Of a stretch of 64,000 nucleotides of DNA, positions 1 to 10,800 are shown one piece after another (position 1 is the first letter of the stretch; each line of letters opens with the position of its first letter). The translations under genes were made by a program, and so were the position numbers. This stretch comes from Phoronis australis (taxonomy: Eukaryota > Phoronida > Phoronidae): contig NMRA01000212.1 of assembly GCA_002633005.1 (NCBI GenBank), positions 242,472 through 306,471 of the forward strand, in the 5' to 3' direction. Under the pieces are notes generated by a model. The model saw nothing but the letters and a program-made list of their open reading frames with translations, did not search any database and was not told where the DNA came from.

Positions 1-176
1 AGGTTTTGCAATGAAATTTGCAAATGCGAATTTGAACTATAATGAAGTGTGGAAAGACTATATTTAACACACAACTCTCCTGTGTAAAGTTATTTATAAC
101 TTGGGAGTAATCGCTTATAGCAGCGCTGGCTTCTGTTTACAATTCGAAATTACGTAATTTTCGAAGGCAGGCTTAC

Positions 177-3100
177 CTCGAAGTGAGCGGTCGTGTGGTA
201 TGCTTTCTCGTCAACAGCCGTTTTTGACGCATCAGATGACGTCATCGCATCCTTCACTAGACTCGGTACTCGGCTAATTGTCTCATTTTGTCCTTCCGAA
301 TGGGTAGCCCTGAAATATAGTAGGAATTCATTTACTGTTTGTAGTTGCTAAATCAAGAGTAAAATTAAATCATAAGAAATATACGTATTAAGAAATTTCT
401 TTTCGTTTTGAATTACTCAAAAACAATGTATTAAATACTTACCCATCAATCGGAGGCAGTTTGTTGCCGATTTCATTTTGACGGCAGTAGTCTGTATCGT
501 GGGTGGAAGCCATACTTTGTTCTACAACGCAATATCGTTATTTTAGTAAATTAATTTTTTGTGTTCAGGCCTGAACCGTAAAGTTGTTCATTTCCGCTAA
601 GTGTACCGCTCGAAATCAACTGAAAATATGAGCTTTTAACCTGCTAAACAGAAGTCCAGGATTAAAAAATCCCTTTGTTATGATAGCATCAGTGTCAAAT
701 CTCATTTGGAACTGAGTTGCAGCCAGTGATTGGGAGCGGACTAGATAGCCATGTGATTTTTATGAAGCGTTTTTGACTCGTAAATGCTTTGGATTTCCAG
801 TGCGATATCATGACAGCAATAAAGTTCAATCGTGGTAAGGAGCCTCGCGGGAACACCTAATCAGAAAAAGTGCTGCCGCTGAAGAAGATGGGGAAAATTG
901 TAAAGAAACGTTATGAATTGGCGAGGTGGAACTTTTTCTCCCATCGGTTTTTCAACTAATATATGAGGGTGACCGAGGTTTGTCTTAACATTTACTGCGT
1001 CGGTTAGTGTTTTAGCGTAAAAGCAGGTATATTTGGTATTAATTATTCATACGTTTACTTAAAGACAATCTTTTCGATTCATTTTGTTTAAAAATGCAAC
1101 GAAACGAATTTTAAGGCAAGCCAGTTTAGTCAAAACATATTCACAAATAGAGCTCTTTCAATATGAGCTCATTTTTTCAATTTAAGCAAAATTTAATAGA
1201 GATTGATTAAGTTCAACTTTGAATTTCTGCCGGTGTACCAACAAAATGGCCGCAACAGATGAATGCATCTGAGCTTATCTTTCTACTTTTGTGACATCTT
1301 CCGATTGATGAGACTAGTTTTGTGTTCTGAACTAGTGAAAATTAAGGAAACAGTTCTTATATTTTATGCTGCCTAGTGACGTAAACTGACGAGTGTCTAC
1401 TTACTGGCGTCGTTGTAATCTCCTTTACGAAACACGTTTGAATTCTGCTCCATCGTCTTCATAAACTTGGTAATCTGCCGTGTTTGTTCCAATTTTTCCG
1501 TTAAACTGCTCGAGCCAGGCCTTCTCGCTTTAAAATCCAAAGTCCTGTTATAAGCGTATCCGGCCTCCGTTTCCATACGCCTATGGTCATTGCCCAAATC
1601 CACACTAATGCCTGGTTTTAGCGCATGTGGCGCCAGGGGCAGCTGGAGCTTGGACGTGTCTCGTCTCGGGAATAGCGGTTGACGTGACGGATTGTTGTCA
1701 TTCATCTTGTATGTAGACGTGTATTCCGATTTTGTCATGCAAGGTTGGGTAATAAACTGCGGTGCCATATCCGTCCAGTTCACTGTGACGTTTGGTTTGT
1801 GAATGAGAGGCTATACGGGAAAAATACATTTATTATGATAATTGTGAAAAACGTGGACTTTTAGCGCACTATTAACGGGGGATCCCTCAGGTGTATTATT
1901 AATTAAAATTTAACATTAAAATTGAGATTGACCTGTGAGAGTTTCAGTAATTACATTCATTACCATCTGATTGTTAATCGCGATTGTTGAGGAGTTTCAC
2001 CAGTAGCCGTCGGCGCTATTCAATCGATTGTGTGCCTGTTACTTGTCATAAGTAGCCTAATAAATCTAGTATGGTCTGCTTAGTGCTTAATGGATTTCTA
2101 GTATGACTAAAATTCAATAGTTAAGAAGAAAAACAATTACACAACGCTTTATTAAATCTTCAATGTGTTTACTTACCTTGTTCGTATCTTTTTCTGAATA
2201 CGTTTCCTTAGTTTCCGATCGTTTGTAAACATCATTTGGAACCATCCTTCCACTTTCATTTCCAAACTCGAAGTGTTGCTTAAGTTGTAGATTTTTATCT
2301 TGGTACAGCAAACCAGTCTTTTCAGGTATACTACCCTAAAAATAAGAAAATGACTATCAAGTCATATGTCGAGTGATGTTTTGAACACGCATTTACCCCA
2401 CATTGTAATGGGAGTTTTCAATGATCTACACCTTATGGTAAAACAAGTAATTAAAAAAAAAACTATTGCATTTATTTTTTTATTCCCATGCTAAAAATGT
2501 TAAACGGCATGCGTGGCAAATGTAAATATTCGTTAAGAAAGAGGATTCGTTTTTGGAGTTAGCACGAAGGAAAGTTATGAAGGAAAAATACATTGTGCAT
2601 TATCGCAGAATATTTGAATTTTTGCCCAAGAAGAACACTGCATGTGAACTTAAAAATATTCTTGAAGCTCAACTGCCCCGAATAACTTCCCGTGGGACGT
2701 CTCGATCAGTTCGTGTAAACAAACCGAGTGTCTTGTTAGGGGAGCCCTTATTTTGTGTCAATATAAAACACAAATACGGCCGGGCAACAAATGGTTCTGG
2801 TCAATAAAACGGATACGTGCGTATTATTCGTTAAAACGGAATTAAACATCTCGTGGAAACGAGATATTCGTGTGTACACATCGAAACGAGCTAAACATTT
2901 TGATGATAGATTCGTCGCTTGGTGCGAAAAATACGACCAGCTTCGCTAATCGGCGTGTCTTTTCAATAAATATCCTTCTGAATTCATGAGAATTTTGAAC
3001 GACTGGTTTATTTAGCCACCATGACAAACGTGTTACAAAACAGAGGACAAGATAAGACGATTGAAATAAAAATTGTAGTGCAAACAAAAATGACTGGGAG

Positions 3101-3831
3101 GAAAACATTGGAAAAGAATGACCAGATTTGATTTTCACTATGACCCAAGACTTTTACTTTTATATTGTAAAACAGTTCGTTCTCATTAATGTCCATTTAA
3201 CACTGCCGGGAGGTTAATGTTCGCATGGATTACTTGTTAAAGTGAATCACTATTTAGAAATATTACGCACACCATGATAAGTGACAGATGTGATATCAAA
3301 GTAAATGATGGGTTAGCAATTTGTCTACTAAACGTTTTGAGTTGGAAGTCAGTGATGAATTATAGTAAAAATCCCCGTGACAAAAGTGAGAGTAATAATT
3401 CATTATGGAAATCCGTTAATGAAGAAGATATTCCTTTAAACAAATCACCATAGTGTTGATTTGCCATTATTAACATTTTTAATTAATTATAGATTTCATT
3501 AATTCATGATTAAATATTTCTCACTGCCCTTTGATTTATAACAACTCGTGATCTAGCCAGTTTTTAATTTATCAAACAGGAGTTACCCAAGTTGACGTAC
3601 CACTGCAGAATTACAAATATGTCTTACCTTGTAATCCACTTTGGTAACAGTTCTCCAAACTCCTTGGTTGAGTTGATCTTGCTTATAATTATATTCGCCT
3701 TCATTTAGCACATTTGTTTTGCTCATCAAGCCCTTTACAAGATGCCCTTTTCTCGGAGCTACACCCGGGCCATATAAATTGTGTCTTTGCGTCAAAGCAA
3801 ACGTATTTAAGTCACTCGTTGCCATTGCCAT
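177..3831 (-). CDS. Unrecognised protein with spaced Tyr motifs, possibly axonemal; 3' end off the left edge
   Basis: Five exons join in phase on the minus strand: 3831-3628, 2335-2177, 1810-1405, 521-443 and 309-177 (327 codons). The last ends at a GAG/GTAAGC donor, so the gene continues beyond base 1. The start is the first ATG (MAMATSDLNTF) after an AT-rich leader. Every junction is GT-AG. Exon 3 has an in-frame TAG at 1399-1397, but the donor CCA/GTAAGT at 1405/1404 removes it, and exon 4 continues in the exact phase needed. The protein is polar, has no signal peptide or membrane segment, and carries scattered short motifs such as RSETKETY, TKSEYTSTYK, THDTDYCR and TTAHFE. Spacing of this kind occurs in SAXO-type and other microtubule inner proteins of cilia; that assignment is an inference from style only. 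I do not recognise the family. Exon structure is fairly secure, function is not. Confidence 0.6.
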
Positions 3832-4341
3832 GAATTTTCTTTTTAATTCGACGATTTCCTATGGTTTAGTGTGAAGACGTTTTCGGACCGCCTATCCGAA
3901 CTCAACGCAGACGATTTGTGACCAATGCAACCACGTCAAGTGTAAATGTAAACGCCGAGTCGCCCTGTTGTTGCGGTCGCTAGGAGACTGGGCATTCAGG
4001 GCCTGTGGTTTTGTTCCACTGAATAGACGGTCTTGTTTAGTAAAGTTATGATATTGACTGCGATTAGTTTGACCAATAATCGAAGTAACAGTGGCCACAG
4101 CTAGAGGCTTTTGTTGAGAAAGCAGTAATAATTCTAGTTTGCTTTGAGCCCCTGGCGTTTACAATGTCAAAGTAGGATTCTATTTTCACAGGAGCACATA
4201 GGATGGCCGGAAAATAAAAATACCTACCGGCGGGGTGCTGTGTATATTACGGAACAAGTGGTTGGTGTGACAAATCAACAACAAAAATATAAAGAAAATC
4301 TTTGTCATTACTAGGAGCAGTAGCACTGAATGGAACAGGAG
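3832..4341. other. Intergenic; upstream flank of the left gene
   Basis: This stretch lies between the start codon of the minus-strand gene and the duplicated block. It must hold that gene's 5' UTR and promoter. I see no TATA-like element at a convincing distance and no open frame worth calling. Part of 4186-4341 may belong to the duplicated unit, but the matching part of the second copy is hidden in the gap. Confidence 0.4.
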
Positions 4342-5360
4342 ACAAACCAGGCGAAATTTTGACAAGAATAATTTATCAACACGGTCTAACAAATGATTTT
4401 GTAGGTAGACTGCATTGCCCTATTGTGATCAAAATACAACAGCTGGGACGCTCACGTGATTTAAATGATTCACAACAGACTTTTCTCTCCTTACTTCTTG
4501 TTCAGCGTGTAACGTGCAACCGTGCATTGTTTTCTCTTAAAAAACAGTTGTGACGAACGAAGACTTGTTCTAGAGCAGTTTTTGGAACAAATGTTACCAA
4601 GTACAGCGGTTTGTCTGTTCTAGAAACATAAGTAAGCTTAACTATTTGTTGTTTTTTTTTCGGAAATCAGAAATTTTGAGTAAGATAAATTTTAAGGTAT
4701 ACTGAAATTTACGACAATAATATAAATGAGGCCTCTCTTCCGGGCATACATATAAGGGGCACATTTCTATGCAAAAAATAGCAGGGTTGTGTCATTTTTC
4801 ATATCCCTGACAGATGAGCTGCTAAAAAATTTTGAAAATTGCAGTGAAAACCCACGCAGCGCTTTTGAAGTTTATTAATCGTTATAGTTTATTATTTATG
4901 TCTGACAACAGTATTTGTTTTCAAAGGAAAAGTTTTTTCAGTATACAATCTAAACACAAATTAAAAGCTATTTTTCTAAAATTTTAATTTTGTATTAAAA
5001 TATCTGCAGTAAGCGTTGTGGGTATTGGTCTTAGTGTGCAGTTTACCCGATTATCGCAAAGGAGAAATCTATGAAAACAACTCTTCAATTTCACGTGTTT
5101 CACATCAGTTTCAGGTTTTATTGAACATGAAAAGTCTATATACTTCCGTCAGAATCACAAAATATTGTTATTATTTTGCAGTTATTTTTTGTGGAAAAGT
5201 TCTCTTCTACTCACCTGGTTGGAAATTTTGGCTTTTTGTTACTGCACAAAGGTAGAATTCTACCACCGCATATTGTTGAATATCTACAATTTAATTACGG
5301 CATACAAAGCTAGAATTCTCACTGGTGCCAATCGGAAATTGTTGAATATCTACATTGTAC
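4342..5360. repeat. First copy of a ~1.4-kb tandem duplication
   Basis: The stretch matches 5762-6822 almost base for base over long runs, for example ACAAACCAGGCGAAATTTTG at 4342 and 5762, with a few small indels. The offset is about 1420 bases. No gene is recognised in either copy; the short open frames differ in reading frame and end at indels, so the block looks non-coding. Confidence 0.85.
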
Positions 5361-5514
5361 ATAGGCGGATTTAGGGGGGGGGCAGGGGGCCAGCCCTTGG
5401 CTGCCGGAAAAAATAAAACAGCAAGAGCGTAGGGAAATGTTGAGTTAATTAATTAACCCCGGTAATTAACATTATACGGCGGAAACAAGATTTTAATGTG
5501 TGCAGTTTCAGTGT

Positions 5515-5761
5515 NNNNNNNNNNNNNNNNNNNNNNNNNNNNNNNNNNNNNNNNNNNNNNNNNNNNNNNNNNNNNNNNNNNNNNNNNNNNNNNNNNNNNN
5601 NNNNNNNNNNNNNNNNNNNNNNNNNNNNNNNNNNNNNNNNNNNNNNNNNNNNNNNNNNNNNNNNNNNNNNNNNNNNNNNNNNNNNNNNNNNNNNNNNNNN
5701 NNNNNNNNNNNNNNNNNNNNNNNNNNNNNNNNNNNNNNNNNNNNNNNNNNNNNNNNNNNNN
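5515..5761. other. Scaffold gap (247 N)
   Basis: Run of Ns between the two copies of the tandem duplication. Assemblers commonly break here because the flanks are near-identical. The upstream edge of copy 2 lies inside it. Confidence 0.99.
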
Positions 5762-6822
5762 ACAAACCAGGCGAAATTTTGACAAGAACAATTTATCAAC
5801 ACTGTCTGACAAATGATTTTATAGGTAGACTGCATTGCCCAATTGTGATCAAAATACAACAGCTGATTTGAATGTTTCACATCAGACTTTTCTCTCCTTA
5901 CTTCTTGTTCAGCGTGTAACGTGCAACCGTGCATTGTTTTCTCGTAAAAGAACAGTTGTGACGAACAAAGACTTATTCCAGAGCAGTTTTTGGAATAAAT
6001 ATTACCAAGTACAGCGGTGTGTCTGTACTAGAAACATAAGTAAGCCTAACTATTTGTTATTGTTTTTTTCAGAAATCAGAAATTTTGAATATGATAAATT
6101 TTAAGGCATACTGAAATTTACGACAATAATATAAATAAAAAATTTATGCCCGCTCCGAGGCCTCTCTTCCGCGCACACTTATAAGCGGCACATTTCTTTG
6201 CAAAAATTAACAGGGTTGTGTCATTTTTCATATCCCTGACTGACGAGCTGCTACAAAATTTAAAAAATTTCAGTGAAACTCCACGCAGCGCTTTTGATGT
6301 TTATTAACCGTTATAGTTTATTATTTACATCTGACAACAATATTTGTTTTCAGAGGAAATTTTTTTTTTCAGTATTACAATCTAAACACAAATCAAAAGC
6401 TATTTTTCTAAAATTGATATCTGCAGTAAGCGTTGTTGGTATTGGTCTTAGTGTGTAGTTTACCCGATTATCGCAAAGGAGAAAACTATGAGAACCCCTC
6501 TTCAATTTCACATGTTTCATATCAGTTTCAAGTTTTGTTGAACATGAAAAGTCTATATACTCCCGTCAGAAAACACAAAATACTGTTCTTACTTTGTAGT
6601 TATTTTTTTGTGGAAACGTTCTCTTCTACCCACCTGGTTGTAAATTTTGGCTTTTTGTTACTGCACAAAGGTAGAATTCTACAACCGCAAATTGTTGAAT
6701 ATCTACTTTTTAATTACGGTATAATATGGCTACCACCTGAAATATTGTCGAATATCTACAATTTCGTTAATGTACGAACCTAGAATTCTGGTGCCAATCG
6801 GAAATTGTTGAATATCTACAAA
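5762..6822. repeat. Second copy of the ~1.4-kb tandem duplication
   Basis: Matches 4342-5360. Both copies end in a cluster of short repeats carrying the core ATTGTTGAATATCTAC, which appears at about 5273, 5337, 6689, 6743 (one change) and 6807, often preceded by TAGAATTCT. The rest is AT-rich with no gene I can support. Confidence 0.85.
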
Positions 6823-7156
6823 GATGTTAGTCGAAGGTAGAACTCTACAGTCGGTTGATCAACAATCGCCTTCATTGAGCGAGATCAGTTTGTGGTCGGG
6901 AAACGGTCAAAAAAAACGAGAATTTTCGTCAATTAAACCCTATTATTAAGTTCGGAGATTCGCAGTCATTCATTGGTGTGTAAAACTGCAACAGTGTTTA
7001 CTACAGGATCGCGACAAGAAGAGGTTGGCGTCATCTGGACAGCAATACAAAAGTCGAAGTCGAGGAATGAGTGGTGCCTCTGCAACCGGTACCTGACTAG
7101 GATGGGCATTTTTAGCTTGAGAATGACCTCCAATAAACTAACTAACCGGGCACTTT

Positions 7157-7392
7157 GGTTCTCTTCGGTGCACTCGCCCCTATTTACCGCAAATATGGGG
7201 TTATTTTTTAGATTTAACTATATAGTGGACTGCTTTTTAATGGAATTTGAGAGAATTTTTTTTGGGGGAGGCATGNTTGGTTCTCTTCAGTGCGGGTGCA
7301 AAATTAACCGCAAAAACAGGGTTATTTTTATGCTAAAACGCAATGCGTGACTATCTATTTATGGAACCCGGGAGAATTTTAGGGAGACCATG
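7157..7392. repeat. Diverged tandem repeat of about 118 bp, two copies
   Basis: TTGGTTCTCTTC begins both copies (about 7157 and 7277), followed by ACCGCAAA/ACCGCAAAAA, GGGGTTATTTTT/AGGGTTATTTTT and GAGAATTTT near each end. The copies are clearly diverged. A single N at 7276 sits on the boundary. Beyond the second copy, 7393-7430 is C-rich. Confidence 0.6.
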
Positions 7393-7836
7393 GCCCCCTT
7401 GCCCCCCCGCTCCCCCTCACGCCACTGTCTACTTATTTATTTTTCCACTATTTTGTCTGTAGAAATGGTTACAGCGTTATGCGTTTTTAGTATTCACTGT
7501 TATCGCAAGCGACATATTGTATAGTGGAGAGAAACAACGGAAATAGAGTAGATACGTACCACGGACTATTACACCAAGATACATAAAATCAATGCTGTGC
7601 TAAGAGAGTTCCAAAATGCGATAATATTGAGCTTTAAAGTTAAACGGAAACTTAGAAATGCAGAATGAAATTTCTTCATCGGAAGTGCTAGTATTGGATT
7701 CACCTATTGTGTAAGTAATAGGCACGGGCCCCTTATTAAAATGAACCAAGCCACTCTTGTACTGAAAAATCGAGGCATGTTTGTTTAACTCACTGCTCAA
7801 CCAATAGACGGCGTTTCTGTCACAAATTGTTTACAA
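7393..7836. other. Upstream flank of NEK9
   Basis: Holds the presumed promoter and 5' leader of NEK9. I see no TATA box at a persuasive position. The sequence just before the ATG (TTTACAAATGG) gives an acceptable A at -3 and G at +4 start context. Confidence 0.4.
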
Positions 7837-10800
7837 ATGGCGAATGCGGTTGACAGTTCGTCGTCGTCCAGTTCTTGTGGTCCACAAGACACATCTTACA
7901 TCCAAATTCGCGTGTTAGGTCGTGGTGCCTTTGGAGAGGCTGTCTTGTACAGAAAAACTGAGGTAAGTCAGAAAAGACTCCGTATAAAATGTTCTTTATA
8001 ATGAATGCTTCACGATGCTTAACTTTCCGTTCTGCTGACCGCCGAACGATGTGATAGTGAGACCGTTGTCCAGCTCACACTTGCGTTCGAATCAAGTTGG
8101 AGTCTTCAGACTCAGAGGTACCAGCACCTGTGAACTGAAGCACCCGTACAATTGCTTCGCAAGTGCAAATCTGTATTAGGCTACTGCTTTCACAGCAACG
8201 CGAGGAACAAGCGTTCACGTAGTGTGCAACGTATGTTGTTCACCGTCGTTAGCAGTGAGTGGCAAGTGATAGTGGTCCCAGGAAGATGGTATCTCATTTT
8301 TGCAAAATTCTGGACGACAGCAACTCTGGTACTGTACTGTACTTCACTAAACTCTGTAGCCTTGTTGCAAAGCTGTATTTTGACGATACTGTGTCTTCAT
8401 ACAGCTAGCTGGCTGACTATGAACAGTTGGCATACTGTAAAGCCATAGCACGGGGGGCACGGCGAGTAAGTCTAGTAGACCAGTTCCTCTTCAAAATAGC
8501 TGCCAAAAACCAGTTTCATTGAATAACTGTATTGGCGGTTATTCAGTTAAAATGGTTCCCTGCAACTATTTGGGAGAGGGACACATTTATTCTACTTGTA
8601 CTAGAACAACTACAGGGGTCATATGTTCCTCTCAATTCATTGTGCTAAAAAGTCTCCCTCCCCATTCAAAACTCACTCCAATCTTAGGTCCTTCCTGTTC
8701 ATTGCAATGTCCCGGCCCCTACATTAAATTTCAAGTCTCTAACAATGACGCATTTGACGCAAGGTGTCTCGTTGAATGATTTGCTGTAGCCGAAACAATT
8801 TAACTCACCAGCTCCTTTATTGTCTGTCTTGATCACTGATACTGCTAATTAGAAACTGTTGTGTTTCACTACAGGACAATTCTCTGGTTGTGTGGAAAGA
8901 AATTGAACTTTCTCGGTTGAGTGAACGAGAGAGAAGGGATGCTCAGACGGAGATTGATATACTTGCACTGCTGAACCATGCCAACATTGTCACTTACTAT
9001 AACCACTTCTTGGACAAAGAAACACTTCTAATTGAAATGGAATATGCCAATGGTAAGCAGCTACTTTTGTGTTTGTTTTTTTTTTAAATACAAGTTTTTT
9101 TTCTGTTATGGCTGCAACACAAAATACGCTGCTGATTACCTTGTGAAGCAAGGAGCAAGTGCACGTGTTTTGTACCAGAACTCTGCATACCAGTCCCATA
9201 TAAGTGTTGCAAGGCAATGGTAAAACAGTGGGTTTATAAATTGTTGCCGAATGCATGAAGGATGGGCTCCACCTACCGACAAATAAAACTTATTTTTTTA
9301 AGTCCCATTGAGCCAAGAGGTTCCATAATTCTTATGCTTAGATAGGCTGGTTATTATTGGGCATGTCATCCAATTAAGTAATTACTGGGCACTGCAACTT
9401 AACTCGGCACCCAATCATCACAAGACATGTGGCACCCAATCATCACAAGGCACATGGCCTGTTCAGAGTGCCCTAAGTGTGGCTTGGAAGCTGTGACTCC
9501 CCAACATTGAGTGGAAGTGCTTATCATGGTTTTCACAATCTTCTGCTAATCAGGTGTGTACAGAATAATAAATAAAACATAATGATTTCTAGTAAGGTGG
9601 ACAATAAAAATACACCCAAAAGCGGCTAATGTCTACCTCATGTGCGTTTTATAAACTATTAAATTTATCAGTTAAAATCACAACGCTGCAACTATGTAAT
9701 TTTTGCATATGTTCTCATCATGAACATGAACTGCGTGTAAGAGAAACACATTTTTTATTAAGAGGTATTGCATTAGTTTCAGAAAATCCTAAGCTCCTTG
9801 GTCTCATAACATCCCTGTCTCTAAGCTTGAAACACTGCCATGTCCTAAAAAGACACTTTGGGGTTTATCTCTGTTTGTAATGAGGTTAAATTTTAGCCAA
9901 AGGAAAATGAGTGAATTCACATCTGACAGTGACAGGTAATATTCTTAAAATAACGAAGAAAATGTGTGCAAGGTGGGTACATATAAAAATTAGAATGAAT
10001 TCAGTCAGTTGTTATTTTTAAAATGTAAAATGTAAAAATGGCTGTGATACAATTTTAGCGCTGAGGGACTATTTAAAGCAATAAAAAGCTGTTATTACTG
10101 ATTTCAATTGGCTATTATGATCCACTAATGCTGGGTAGGTGTTTTCTAAACAAGAAATAGTTAACCTGTTATTGAAATTGTTTTTTGTGCATTGTTAGTG
10201 AAATGCATTGATCTGAATTTCACAACTTTTGATTTGTTCGACCTACCACAACAAATTTGCATTGTAGTCACTCGTACTTAAAACTGTTTTCTGTGTGATC
10301 ACCTATTGGTTCATTTCTCTTATATCTGCAGGAGGTAGCCTGTATCATAAAATTGCCCTTCAACCCGAGGATCAGCTGTTTGAGGAGGAACTAATTGTAT
10401 GGTACTTGTATCAGCTGGTGTCTGCTGTAGCACATATCCATGAGCTGGGCATCATCCACAGGTAACTAAAGTAAAACCACGCTAACTTTGGACACGGTTT
10501 CATATAAAATGCTCACAATTTATCAAATTTTGTTCTGGTGATAGCTGAGGAACAGATGTAATTTGGTGCTACTTATATTTCATTTAGAAAATTGGAAAAA
10601 GAATATGTCAGCTATACTGTGTCATAAAATGGTGACATTTTACTGTTACTGTAGTTTGGTTGTGAACTTATGAGCTGCACCATTTAGTGTTTTTTCCATT
10701 TCCATTTTGTTGTTTTTTAGATGAGTTATGAGATACAAACAAATTAAACTTAATGTCATTATTTAGTTAAAGTGTAGCAGTATATAATGTAATAGGTACA

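Noticed and set aside
443-513. A separate minus-strand gene starting at ATG 513 (MASTHDTDY)
   Set aside because: An acceptor at 522/521 gives an exon whose phase fits the donor at 1405 exactly and stays in the same frame, so it is better read as exon 4 of the gene starting at 3831.
2553-2807. 84-codon plus-strand open frame
   Set aside because: Begins at TTG, lies in an intron of the minus-strand gene, and has no recognisable domain or splice context.
8152-8779. Open frames of 98 and 86 codons in NEK9 intron 1
   Set aside because: No splice sites or protein similarity that would add an exon; NEK9 exons 1 and 2 join in phase without them.
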